Assembly: GCA_030272155.1 (NCBI GenBank)
Contig: CP126193.1
Coordinates: 1,240,001-1,304,000 of the forward strand
Source: Tetradesmus obliquus
Taxonomy: Eukaryota > Chlorophyta > Chlorophyceae > Sphaeropleales > Scenedesmaceae
Reading direction: 5' to 3'
Length of the DNA: 64,000 nucleotides
The translations under genes were made by a program, and so were the position numbers. Under the pieces are notes generated by a model. The model saw only the letters and a list, made by a program, of their open reading frames with translations. It was not told where the DNA came from and did no database searches. Below, one piece after another: positions 23,188 to 34,328 of the stretch; within the stretch, counting starts at the first letter, position 1; each line of letters begins with the position of its first letter.

Positions 23188-26100
23188 CAAAAGCCGTTGT
23201 GGGACAGGTCCAGGAAGCTGAGGTGTGGGGCGGCTGAGGTTACACTGGATGACAGCGGGCCTGCGGCAGCAGCAGCAGCAGCAGCAGTTACAAAGGCCGG
23301 TGGGAGAGGTCAAGGAAGCTGAGGTGCGGCAGGGCTGAGGTTACACTGGATGACAGCGGGCCTGCGGCAGCAGCAGCAGCAGCAGCAGCGGGTGTGTTTG
23401 GCTGGCAGAGATTGTGTGCAAGAGGATGCGCAAGATCTCCATGCATGCCTCTTGTTATAATTTAAGGGCACTAAGTTGCAGCAAAAGCACAGATGAACTG
23501 CAAGCAGCAGAAAACGAAAGGCAGCACTCAGCCGCCTTGCATCCCCACAAACCTGTGAGTTTGTTGCCGGACAGGTTGAGCAGGACCAGCAGCCGCTCAG
23601 AGTCAGCCGGCACTGCCGGCAGCTCCAGCGCGCCAGCCAGCTGGTTGTTGCTCAGGTCGATCCACCTGCAGCAGCGGCAGCAGCGGCAGCAGCAGCAGCA
23701 GCTAGCTTCAGCAGCAGCCCAGCAGCAGCTGCACGTGGCTATGCTGCCCCTACGGCCACGCCCATTCGCCGGCGGACAATTGCTGCTACAAACTGGCTAC
23801 CTAGGCATGCTGGCGGTACCATCTGGGGGCAGCAAGGCAGTCGATATTGGCCTATATACTGCCCAGCCACATGTCTGCCAGCGTGGCTGCAGCCGCACCT
23901 GACGGCCAAGAAGGCGGGCAGGATATATCGCTGCTGGCCTAACCAGCGCACATGCATGCATAAACCATTCTATTATTCTATGTGAGTGTACTGCGCACCT
24001 GACGGCCAGCGGGAAGGCAGGTAGTGGCCCTGTGAGCTCATTGTCACTCAGGTCCAGCCAGTCCAGTGACGGCAGCACTGACATGTCCTCCAGCACACCA
24101 CTGAACCTGCAGGCAAGACAGAGGCAAGCAGCAACGCCAGTTGGTTTGTAAGAAACAGATGAGCAGAAGGGCATGCCAGAGGGTAGCGCTGTGGACCCAT
24201 GCACGCCAAGCTAGCACATGGACAGCAGAGCAAGCAATACTTGCAGCCACGCCAAGAAACACAGACTGCCGTGCACCGCTGCAGCTGTTCTGCTTACAAG
24301 GTGATAGCCGGCCACCCCGATTGGAAAATAAGCCGAGGTACTGCAGCAGTACCAGCCAACGCCCAGCGCTGCTGCTGCAGCTGTTGCGATGCAGTGTTCA
24401 CTCACAAGACAAATCACATTACAATCGGCTGCCCGCACCTGTTGAAGGACAGGTCGAGGTACTGCAGGCTGGGGCTGCCGCAAAGCAGCTACGTTGTTCA
24501 ACAGTACCATCCTACACTGTTGCTACTGCTGACAAATTTGCTTTTGGCTTCCTGCATGATTGCTTGGCCTGTCACCGCACCTGTTGAAGGAAAGGTCCAG
24601 GTACTGCAGGCTGGGGCTGCCGGCCAGCTGCTGCTGCAGCTGTCACATTTGATCTAAATGTTTTGAATTAGCATGCCGCACCTGTTGAAAGACAGGTCAA
24701 GGTACTGCAGGCTGGGGCTGCTAGCCAGCTGCTGCTGCAGCTGTTACATTTGAATCAAATGTTTTGAATTAGCATGCCGCACCTGTTAAAGGACAGGTCC
24801 AGGTACTGCAGGCTGGGGCTGCCGGCCAGCTGCGGCAGCTGCTGGCTGAGCCCGTTGCTGCTCAGGTTGAGGAACTGCAGGCCCTGAGGCAGGCTGGGCA
24901 GCGGCCCCGACAGGGCATGGCCTGACAGGTCCAGGTACAGCAGCGTGCTGCAAGGGGCCAGGGAGGGCAGGGGGCCTGGGCAGGCGGCAGGCAGGCATAG
25001 GAAAACATTGTCAGATATGAGGAGGAACACCGGAAGATAGGAACAAGTGCACGCCCTTGATATGCATGCTTCCATTCTTGCACAGGCACACATGCGCACC
25101 ATCTGCCTCGTCATGCCGAAAGTGTGGCAGCAGACTGTCTGTCCCAGCCACGCGACATCACCCCTGCTAGTGCTGGCAGGTCTAGCAGCTCTGGCTGCTG
25201 CAGCTGCTGCTGCTGCTGCTGCTGCTGTCCCCTTCTCACCAGTGAGGCCCGGCTCCTGATCCCCAATCACGCCAGCCATGTTCACATACTGCAGCTTGCC
25301 AAACTCACAGCCCTGCTGCTGCTGCTGCTGCTGTGGCTCCCCTAGCAGTGCCCGGCGCTTGGGCATCGACGCATCACTGCTTCCGGCAGCTGCTGCTGCA
25401 GCTGCTGCTGGTGTGGCAGCATCTTTGCTGCTGCTGAGCAGCGGCAGCGGCCCCCTCATGCGAGACAGGCCAGCCAGTTGCAGCTCCTGCAGGGAGGCAG
25501 ACTCCAGGAAGCAGCCTGGCAGGCTGCCTGCCAAGTTGTCGTTGTCAGACAGCTCCAGAGTGCGCAGCTTCCTGCAAGCACGGTATATTTACATCCAAGG
25601 GCGGCACTCCGAGGGGATCAGTACCAGCCTTTTATTTAATGCCGCAGAAACATGTGCGCCTCACTGCAGCAGCAGCATGGCAATCACGCACAAATGTATT
25701 GGCCTGCGCAGCAGCAGCAGCAGCAGCAGCAGCAGCCGAAGAGGCACACTCACTTGCCGGCCTGCAGCAGCTCGCAGCTGAAGGCACCAGCCAGGCCCAC
25801 CCCCCGCAGGTGCAGCTGCTGCAGCTGCGGCAGGCGTGCCACCACAGCAGCCACATCAGCCAGGTTGCCAGGGGTGCTGCTGTAGCTGATGTCCAGGTGG
25901 GACAGCTTGCTGAACTTGGCCAGGGCCTGCACATGTGTGCCAAACAAAGTGTGACACAGATCAGTTCAGAACTCCAGGGGGAATGGCAAGTGGGGAAATG
26001 GTGAGGAGGGATGTGCTGAAAGTGCAGGTTTGCTTGCCCGCTGCTTTGCTGGCCGCGCTGTACACTTTGGTGTGATTTGGTAGTTGTTATCCGTCATTCT

Positions 26101-26483
26101 TTGATTGTGAATGCGGGAAGGGGTATAGCAGCACCAGCTGTCAAAGTAGTGTGTGAAATGGTGAACTAACAGGTTTCAGATGCTTATCTTTCCAGCACAG
26201 TACGCTTGCAGCCACAGCAGCAGCAGCCACAGCAGCAGCAGCAGCAGCAGCAGCAGCCGCAGCAGCAGCCACAGCCAGCAGCACTGCAGCACTGCCTGCA
26301 GCGCCCTCACCTTAGGAAACTCGCGGCAGCGCAGCGCATACGGCGGCAGCACCAGCCGCGTCAGGTGGCCCGCCTGATCACACACATTGGGTGCCACGTG
26401 GCATATGTCTGCGTACCACTGCCGCAGGTCATAGGTCACAGCATGACCCACAGAGCTGCACCAGCCACTGAGGCCTTCACTGG

Positions 26484-26519
<36 letters not shown>

Positions 26520-27755
26520 GTGTTTGTGCAGACAGGCCTGGGCAGCAGTCTCCCACCAGCTGCTTCAGTGCCTCCTGCTCATCTGCCACCAGCTGCGTCA
26601 TGCTGCTGGGGGTGGACACCTGCAGCAGCAACAGCAGCAGCAACAGCGACAATAGCGTCAGCCTACGCATACCAGTACTTGAAGGTGCAACACGGCACTT
26701 CCAAGCACCACCAGCACGCACCCATGCACACAAGCTACACCGATTGCCTGATGTTGTTTCTGACGGCAGATGTCAGCTGCTGCATAGGCTGCTGTCACTA
26801 TGCTGCTGCCATCATACACCCTCCCCCACACTGACAAATGCTATTGTTAGTGCAACAGGCGCATTTTCAAAAGCGTATGTAACGCACCTCCACCTGCACC
26901 AGCGGCTGCCCCATGTCCGCATGCACCACCAGTATGTACTGCCCCACCGCCAGCGCCTTCTCCTTGTGAGCCAAAAGCAAATACTGCTGCTCGCTGGCAA
27001 TGCTGGCGTGGCCGCCTCCTGCTGCTGCTGGCTGCTGGTCAGCCTCCCGCAGGCCTGGCCACTCCATGTAGTTGGTGCCGACTTGGGTGGGCACTGAGCG
27101 GTAGGGGTCGCTGCCTGGAGCCCACAGCGCCCTGCAGGAGGAAGACCAGGAGAGTTCAGGGTGTACATGCGTTACACACAACATGCCAGGAGTGAGGAAT
27201 GCGGTGGTGAGTGTGTAGTTTGGCATCTGGTGGCAGGACGGGACAGATGAGTAACACTGCAGAGGGGTGCACGGCTGGAAGTCGATGCGTGGCAGGTGAT
27301 GTGTGTGGAATGTGGCAGGATCGAGCCATGTGCAGGGAAACTAGCAGGAGCAGCAAACAGCAGAGGCGATGCACAGCGCAGGCCGCACTGCTCAGCACTC
27401 ACATTGTGATCTGGCCGGACAATGCGCGTGCCATGATGACGACGCTCATGTTGCTGGCGGCGTCTTGTGGGATGTTAAACGCGTACCAGCGCGCCGAGTG
27501 GCGCTGCATCTGCACCTTCCAGCTACAGCCCTGCAGCTCAGGCATGAGCGCCCTGCTACTGCTGCTGCTGCTGCTGCTGTCGCTGCTGCTGCAGCCAGGC
27601 ATGTCGGCTATGCTCTGGAAAGCCGGCCCGCCAGCAGCATCTTTGGAAGAGGGGGCTGATGCTGCGTGGCTGACTGCATGCGCGCTGCCAGCAGTAACAA
27701 GCAGCACTGCCAGCAGCAACAGCTGCGGCCATTGCCTCTGCCAGCCTACTGCCAT
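19869..27755 (-). CDS. Leucine-rich-repeat single-pass membrane protein (no kinase)
   Basis: Thirteen exons: 27755-27403, 27131-26888, 26619-26311, 25926-25754, 25571-25240, 24975-24783, 24106-23999, 23665-23553, 23136-22914, 22516-22468, 22063-21896, 20718-20482, 20147-19869. Every junction is GT-AG with matching phase, giving 926 aa. A signal peptide (QLLLLAVLLVTAGSAHA) is followed by a beta-rich domain at about 90-200 (WYAFNIP, QYILVVHADMG) that loosely resembles secreted PPC-type sandwiches. Residues 200-300 form an LRR N-cap (EQEALKQL...W...GHLTRLVL). Plant-type LRRs run from about 303 to 699 (LDLSxNxLxGxLP pattern). A Cys-containing C-cap leads to one membrane helix at about 800-825 (AIAGIVIGVVGSAVMAAAAV), an RRR stop-transfer and a 100-aa Ser-rich tail. 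It resembles the ectodomain and helix of a plant receptor-like protein; ligand unknown. Confidence 0.85.
20950..21900 (-). repeat. Ten copies of an exon 3' edge plus 5' splice site (100-bp period)
   Basis: The last ~15 nt of LRR exon 11 (TACCTGCAGTGC), its donor GTGAGC and the next ~80 nt are repeated. Exon-end equivalents fall at 21896 (real), 21796, 21696, 21596, 21496, 21396, 21296, 21189, 21077 and 20956. The six youngest units are exactly 100 bp apart and nearly identical; the last three are longer and more diverged. Reading through one unit from the true exon meets a TGA, so only the first donor keeps the frame. Confidence 0.92.
22745..22766. repeat. (ACATT)n microsatellite
   Basis: About four tandem ACATT units lie in the intron between LRR exons 9 and 10. 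Confidence 0.8.
23137..23395 (-). repeat. Two extra copies of an acceptor plus exon edge
   Basis: The start of LRR exon 9 (GGCCCGCTGTCATCCAGTGT onward) with its preceding (CTG)n-CCGCAG acceptor is repeated. Exon-start equivalents are at 23136 (real), 23260 and 23361. The 23361 copy runs into TAA after about 75 nt. Only the 23136 copy continues into the full exon. Confidence 0.9.
23890..23925 (-). repeat. One extra copy of an exon 3' edge plus donor
   Basis: The end of LRR exon 7 (CTGGCCGTCAG followed by GTGCG) recurs exactly 100 bp downstream in the intron, with its exon end at 23899 against the real 23999. Confidence 0.82.
24430..24782 (-). repeat. Three extra copies of an exon 3' edge plus donor (101-bp period)
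   Basis: The end of LRR exon 6, encoding SPSLQYLDLSFNR, plus donor GTGCGG is repeated, with exon ends at 24783 (real), 24682, 24581 and 24439. Each copy also keeps an AG just upstream of its LRR half-repeat, so skipping or inclusion as a ~40-nt mini-exon in matching phase is possible. Confidence 0.88.
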
Positions 27756-29055
27756 CTGATCAAGGCCTTGATGAGTCACAAGTCACGTAAGTTTGAACTG
27801 TACGCTGTATGCTGACCTGGATCAAGCTGAGGCTTGCTGGTCTGCCACCTCAGCACAGCCAGTCAAATTTGACGCAAGGCGCGCCTGCTGCAGCAAGGCA
27901 GACAGCGCAAGCGGGCAGCTAGTCGAGCAGTTTGCATGACCAAAGTAAGACGGTGCTACGTCTGGGGCTGTTCATAAGGCCATTTTCCTCACTGCACTCC
28001 TGACTCTCCGACAGGCCTGGGCGTCGAGATCCAACTGATCGCCGTGAAGGCAGCTCTTATCTAATACCAGATGATTCAATCACAATCTGGACTACCCAAA
28101 AGTCATGATGCACCGCTAGGCGTACTCCTGCATGTCTCAGCTCGGCGTATCGGTCGCATGGGGTCACGTCGTGTTGCTGAAAGTCATCTTATACCTAATT
28201 AAAGTTGATCAAAACTGGCTGACTGCAACATCATGCGCACCTGCTGATAGCAGCAACTTGACCTCCAGACACTATTATGTGCGGCCTGCAAGTTTCGGAA
28301 GCTGTGTTGCACCTTATTACGCTCCTGCAAAAACGGATGGGACTGTCGAAGGGCTATGAACAGCAATCTTCGGGTATACTTTCTCCGGGATCCTCAGACA
28401 CACGAGATAGACGTAGTACAGTGTGCAAGGACGACTGTAAGACCACAACCAGCATTGCAATTAGCTGCTCAGTACGGCAAACGGCTCCCAAGTCCTACAC
28501 AAGGTGGCACCCACATAACACAGCTGCTGTGCTCCTACCATTCACCGCCTGCTGGAGAAATTAAACCTGCACTTGCCGCCTTGAAAATGTCACTCAGCAG
28601 ATCGAGTGTCCGCATGCTCGTGTGTTGCTGATGACAGCATGTTTCGCGGCAAAGCCTTGGATTGACCAGCAGGGAGCCTTCACTGCGAGGCGGCATTGCC
28701 AGACCAAAAGATAGCGCTTTCACCAAAACATTCACTTGTTTCGATCAAGATCACGCGGCAGACGCTCGACTTTCGCGAATCGCGTTTAGTCAAACAATGC
28801 CAGCCTGAGGCTGCCAGCCTGGCAGGCTGAGCCTGGCAGTGCCAGCAGGCTGGGGGCAGAACACGACACCGCAGCGTGGGCCGCGGCTTCTGCGCGGCAC
28901 GTCCAACAAAGCTTTTGGTTCATGCTGCCACTGACAAACTATGGCGAATCAGCCATGAAACAGCCAGAACATCAGGCATAGGAGTGCAGTCACTGCGGTC
29001 ACCAGTCCTGGTGACAAGCAAGCCATGCCCAGCCACACCATGCTGTTCATGCCAT
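27756..29055. other. Intergenic region
   Basis: This ~1.3 kb gap separates the start of the LRR gene from the stop of the Munc13-like gene. It should hold the LRR promoter. No coding exon, TATA box or repeat stood out, apart from a short CCAGCCTGGCAGGCTGAGCC-like dyad near 28815. Confidence 0.45.
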
Positions 29056-32000
29056 CTAGTGCGCAGTTGCAGCCATGATGCGCGACAGGTCAGCAAGCAT
29101 GTCAGACACCAGCTGCTGCCCCCCGCCCCCAAGCTCAAGTGTGCAGGGCTCACTCCTGGGCCCGGAAGCATACACCACCACCAGCCAACGCTTGTCACCC
29201 CACGAGCCTTTCTCCTGCTTCAACTTCAGGATGTCTGCGTACCGCACAAGCACCCTGCTGCCAACACTCAGCAACACGTCACCTGTCTGTGATCCTCCAG
29301 TATCACCCGCAGCAGCTGCCGGCAACAGCTGGCCGCTGTGTACCGTGCTAGTGACGCCTGCTGTGCCAGGCACCGCTGCAGTCCCCTGCAGCTGCTGCTG
29401 CTGCACTGCAATTGCCTTAGGTGCTTCGCTGTCATCATAGTCAAATGCCAGCATGCTGCTGCATAGGTACAGGTTGCCCGGCTTGTTGCGCACTGTGCCA
29501 TACTTGAGGCAAGGATGCACACGGATCACTCTCTCATTGTGAGGCAGGCCCAGATCCAGTGCAGCTGCAAGCAAGCAGAAGAGCAACATACACACAGTCT
29601 GTTGATTGCTGCAGCCTAGTGCATGAAGAGCAGTATAGGAGGCACTGACGGCTTCTTGCTGCAACTGCAGCAGCAACAAGGCATGCCACGCCGTGGCATG
29701 CTTGCATGTATTGCGTCCTATTCTACGCCAGTACCCAAGGTTTGCAGGCTAGCCTAGCTTGCTGGTTGTGATTCAAACTTGCCACAGCTGCTGCAACTAC
29801 GACTCACCTACGGTCTCCTTGCAGCACCTCAGGTTGCGGTCCAGTGCCGTGTTGCTGCCCATCGCTGCCAGCCGCACAGCATCGTGAAGCTTGTCGCGCA
29901 CAGCAGCACACTCAAAGCCGTAAAACACACGCAAGCTGCGGTCCGGCTGCATTGTCAGGGCCAGCGCGTCATGCCCCTTGTGATAGACCTTGTCCAGCCT
30001 CGCCACATCAGCCAGCGGCATCAGCAGCGTCGTGTCTGCGGCCTGTGCTGCAGCAGCAGCTGCTGCTGCTGGTGCAGTAGCGGGTGCTGATGCTGATGAT
30101 TGCGGCTGGGCAGTGGCACTGCTACCGCTGCTGCTGCCGCTGCCACCTGATGGCGGCAGCAGTGATGACTTCCACCAAGACTTTGTTGCAAGTCCGCTTG
30201 AGGAGCTGCTGCTGCCAGTTGCTCTGGCCGCTGCCGGGTTTGCTGACGCTGATGGTGGTGGTGGTGGTGGTGGTGGCGCTGTCGCTGGCAGACCTGCCTT
30301 CATGGCTCCTGCCTGCGCTTGCTTGACAGCCTTTGCAACACGCTTAGCAATGGCATCAGCATCGGCACTGCTGCTTGTGCTGCCACAGTCAACCAGGAGA
30401 TCTGTGAATGCCAAGTAGTTGTTGGACAGGTAGATGCACCCTGAAACAGCACCAGGCACACCGCTGCTGCTGCTGCTGCTGCCCAGGGCCGCAAGAAGAG
30501 GCTCGTTGCCTGCGCCAATGCCAGCTGCTGACCCAGCAGTGGTCGAGCATGCAGCATACACCTGAACAGCCTCGGCAGCTGACAGCCCAAACAGCAGCTG
30601 CATGATGCTGCCACCAGCTTTGTGCAGCTGCTGCTGCACAAAGAGCTGTGCCTCCAGGTCGCATGCCCTCTGCCGCAGGCAGCGCAGAATGTCCAGCTGT
30701 GTTGGCTGCTGCATGGGCTGCGCTGTGTTCTGCGCCTGCACAAAACGCTGCGTCAGCTGTGCTGTAGGAAGCAGCAGCATCTGAAGCACGGACCTGGCAT
30801 GCACAGCAGCAGCGGCAATGCCCGCTACTGTTGATGTTGCCAGTGCTGCTGCCGCATTCTGCTGTTGTCCTGCAAGCATCATCTCAGACACTTGTGTCTG
30901 CACCACTGCTAGCAGCTGCTGCAGCAGCACTGCGTGGTGCATCTGCAGTGGCTGCGGCAGCAGCAGCCAGCTGCCATGCCTGCCGTGCACACTGCTGCCT
31001 GCTTGGCACAATGCCACCTTGACCACTGCAGCTAGCAGCGCATTCCAATATGCCATCACCAGCTGCCGCTGGACAGCAGGGCAGCAGGAACTGCAACACA
31101 GGGAGCAGCAGCAACACAAGGTAGTTGCCAATCTGGGCACAATCTTAAACCCTCATCACAAAGGTTACAACCTGTCCAGGGCCTGTCCTGACATATCCTC
31201 AAACAAACTGTAACTTCAGCATTGACTGGTGATAGCAGTGAGCAAGGTGCATCTCAACACGACTGCAGACACTCACCTCTCCAGTGAAGCCATCTCTGCC
31301 AACAATGGTCCCAGCACCAGCTGCGCTGCTGGACTTGCCAGCTGCTCGGCGGCTGCATGCTTTGCAGCTGCGTCAGCAATGGCAGCACCACTGGATGTGC
31401 TTTTGCTCACTGCTGCGGCTGATGCTGTTGCTGCAGCAGCAGCTACCTGTGGCCCACACACGCTGAGAAGCGAGGCCAGCAGGGCAATGCTGTGGCCTTG
31501 CAGCTGCTCTGTGACAGCCAGCAGCAGCTGCTGCATCAGGCTACTTATTGCATGTGATGATTCTGCACTCTTCTGTTTGATGTCAGCAGATGTGGCTGCA
31601 TGCAGCTCGTCAGATGCCTGCAAGGGCTGGTGGTGCTGCTGCTGATTCTGCTGCCTGTTGCTCACAGTCGCGTCAAGCTCCGCTGCCGCCTCATCTGCTG
31701 TGGCTGTGCCGCTGCTTCGTGTCAGCACATTGGGCTGTAGCTGGGCTTCTGCTGGCGCAAGGTCTGTGTCTGCTGGCTCTTCATCTTCTGTCAGCAGCAT
31801 CTCACTCACATCACTGTCACCTGCACCATCAGCGTCGTCCTCACCACTGCTGCTGCTGCTGCTGCTGGAATCATCCGCGTTGTGCACCTCCTCGATTCTG
31901 CCATTGCTGCTAATGCCATGCGGCAGTGCATTGCTGCGCAGCAGGCAGCCGTGACGCCCACCCACGGACTCCACACAGGCAGCGACACTGCCTGCTACCA

Positions 32001-34284
32001 CAACCTTGTCCTCACTGCACTCAGCACCCGCCCTGCAGCTGCCACGAGCACTGCCAGAGCCCTCATCACTAGTGCCGCTTGTCCTGGCTGAGGCACCAGC
32101 AGGTGGCGGCCCCAGCTCCTCCCAGATCTGCTGGTCCAGCTTCTGCTGCTGACTCAGCAGCTCCTGCAAGCTGCTCAGCACCACACACACCTCAGGTGAC
32201 ACCAGCGGCTGGCCCCACACTGCCGACACACCAGACGCCTGCAGCAAGTCCAGCTCACCAGCCGCTGTCTGCCAGTCCAGCAGTGACGCCGTTGCTGGAG
32301 TGGCACCGCTGCTCGCATTGCTGCTGCTGCCAGGACTGCTGCTGCTGCCAGTTGGGCCTGCCGATGCCGGTCCACCAAGCAGGCCTGCTGGCAGAGCTGA
32401 ATGGGTGCGGCCGTGCTTTGCAGGAGCTGCCATGATGCTCCCTTGCCTGCAGTAGCACAGCAGCAGCAGGATCACAGCATATGAGAGCGAGGCCTGCATG
32501 CTTAGACCCTGTGCCAAGCTGTACTAGTTGCAGTCCAGCGCATGCACACTATCCACGCAAGCTGGCCCACCTCAGCATGCTTGCTGTGCCAGCATCACGT
32601 GCTTACAGGGCTCCTACCTTGATGTTGCAGGAGAGCCAAAAGACTCTCCCCTCCTGTGCCTGGCTGTCTTGCCCGACTGCACAACGCTGCTCGGCGCCAG
32701 CACTACTTGTGACACACGCAACAGGCCAGTCGCTGCCGCATGCAGATGTGCAGCGTACTGCTCGACGGCTGCCGTGGTGATGCCGAACAGCTGCCTTGCA
32801 GTTGCTGCTCGCCTGCTGTAGCTCCGTACAGGCCTAATCGCCACATCAGTCACTTGATCCACCAGCACCTGCAGAGCATTGCAAGCAATGCTAAGTAAAA
32901 ACAGTAGCAGCAGCCTCAGCAGCCGCAGCAGCCTCAGCAGCTTCGAAAAATCAAGAGCATCAAGCACGGTTGCTATGTGGACAGGATAGCGCACAACTGC
33001 AATCAAGGAACACTGCACGGTGCACAGCCTCTGCGCATAACCAGCCGGCGTGACAGCAGTTTTGCGTAGCTCACCTGCAGGTGCACAAACAGGTCCACCA
33101 CACTGGCACTGTAGTGTGCACCCTGGCTGGGAGCTACAGGTGCCCAGTTGCCAGGCCTACTGCCAGCTGCAGCGTTGAAGCTGCCGCTGCTGATTTTGCC
33201 GGGGTCTGCTGCTGCTGGCGCTGCTGGCGCTGCTGGCGCTTGTGCCTGCACTGCTATCAAGCTGTCAACCACTGTTGTGAGGTGCTGCCCTGAGCTGCGC
33301 AGCCAGTTGGCCCAGACAGGAGCCATCAGACTGTCCAGGTCACACAGGGTGACACGAGGTAGGTTGCCTGCAAGCGAAGCAGGCACAGCAGGCAAGCACA
33401 GCAGGCAGCAAGCGGAGCGTCTACGCACAGCCATCTTCAAGTTGCCAGATGTGGCAGCGTGGCAAGTATGCCAGCAGAAGCACCATGTGTCGGCAGGCCA
33501 GCTGCCTTTGCGCATTCGAGCAGGAGCAAACCCAAAAAACACCCCCTAAATGTAGCATTGTTGCAGCATGGTGCGCTGCCCTGGCAGAAGCACACCCACC
33601 TGCAGCATCCCTTTCTGGCAGCACAGCAGCAGCGCCTGAGCGCTCCTTGCTGCCCTCTACCGGCAAGGCTGCCCAGCCCTGCTGTAGCAGCTGGTCATGA
33701 AGCTGCCTCACAGCTGCCTCCAGCCCTCGTGTGGCTGCATTATACAGCAGCTCGTGCCCGCATGTCAGCAGGGACCTGACATGGCTGTGCAGCAGCGAGT
33801 AGCGCACGTGCAGGCCTATCAAGGGCAGCTGCAGCTGCTGCGGCAAGCCAGCCTGCGTCACGCAATAGCCACACCGCGGGTGCAGCACAATGTCAGGTCA
33901 CACATGGCCAAACATGCTGCGCAGTATACTTGATAGGCCTGCAGGGAAACATGACTAGGCGATGCTTCCCTGTCGTACCCCTGCATGCATCCAGGCACCA
34001 ACTATCCTGTTCAATGCACAAATTGTTTATGTGCATGCACCCACACCTGCAACTGCACATCTCTTTCCAGCTCCTCCAGCACCACTCTGGCAGCGGCTGC
34101 AGTGTTCATGGCATCCTGCTGCCAGCTCCCATCCTGAGCAGCGCAACACGCCGCTATGGCAGACGCACTACTAGTCACTGCCGCTGCTGCCTGTGCAGCA
34201 CCACATGACGCTCGTGAATTGCTTGCCAGGCCACTGCCGCCAAGCATACCACCACCAGCACCGCTGCTGGAGCTGTCTTTGCAG

Positions 34285-34328
<44 letters not shown>

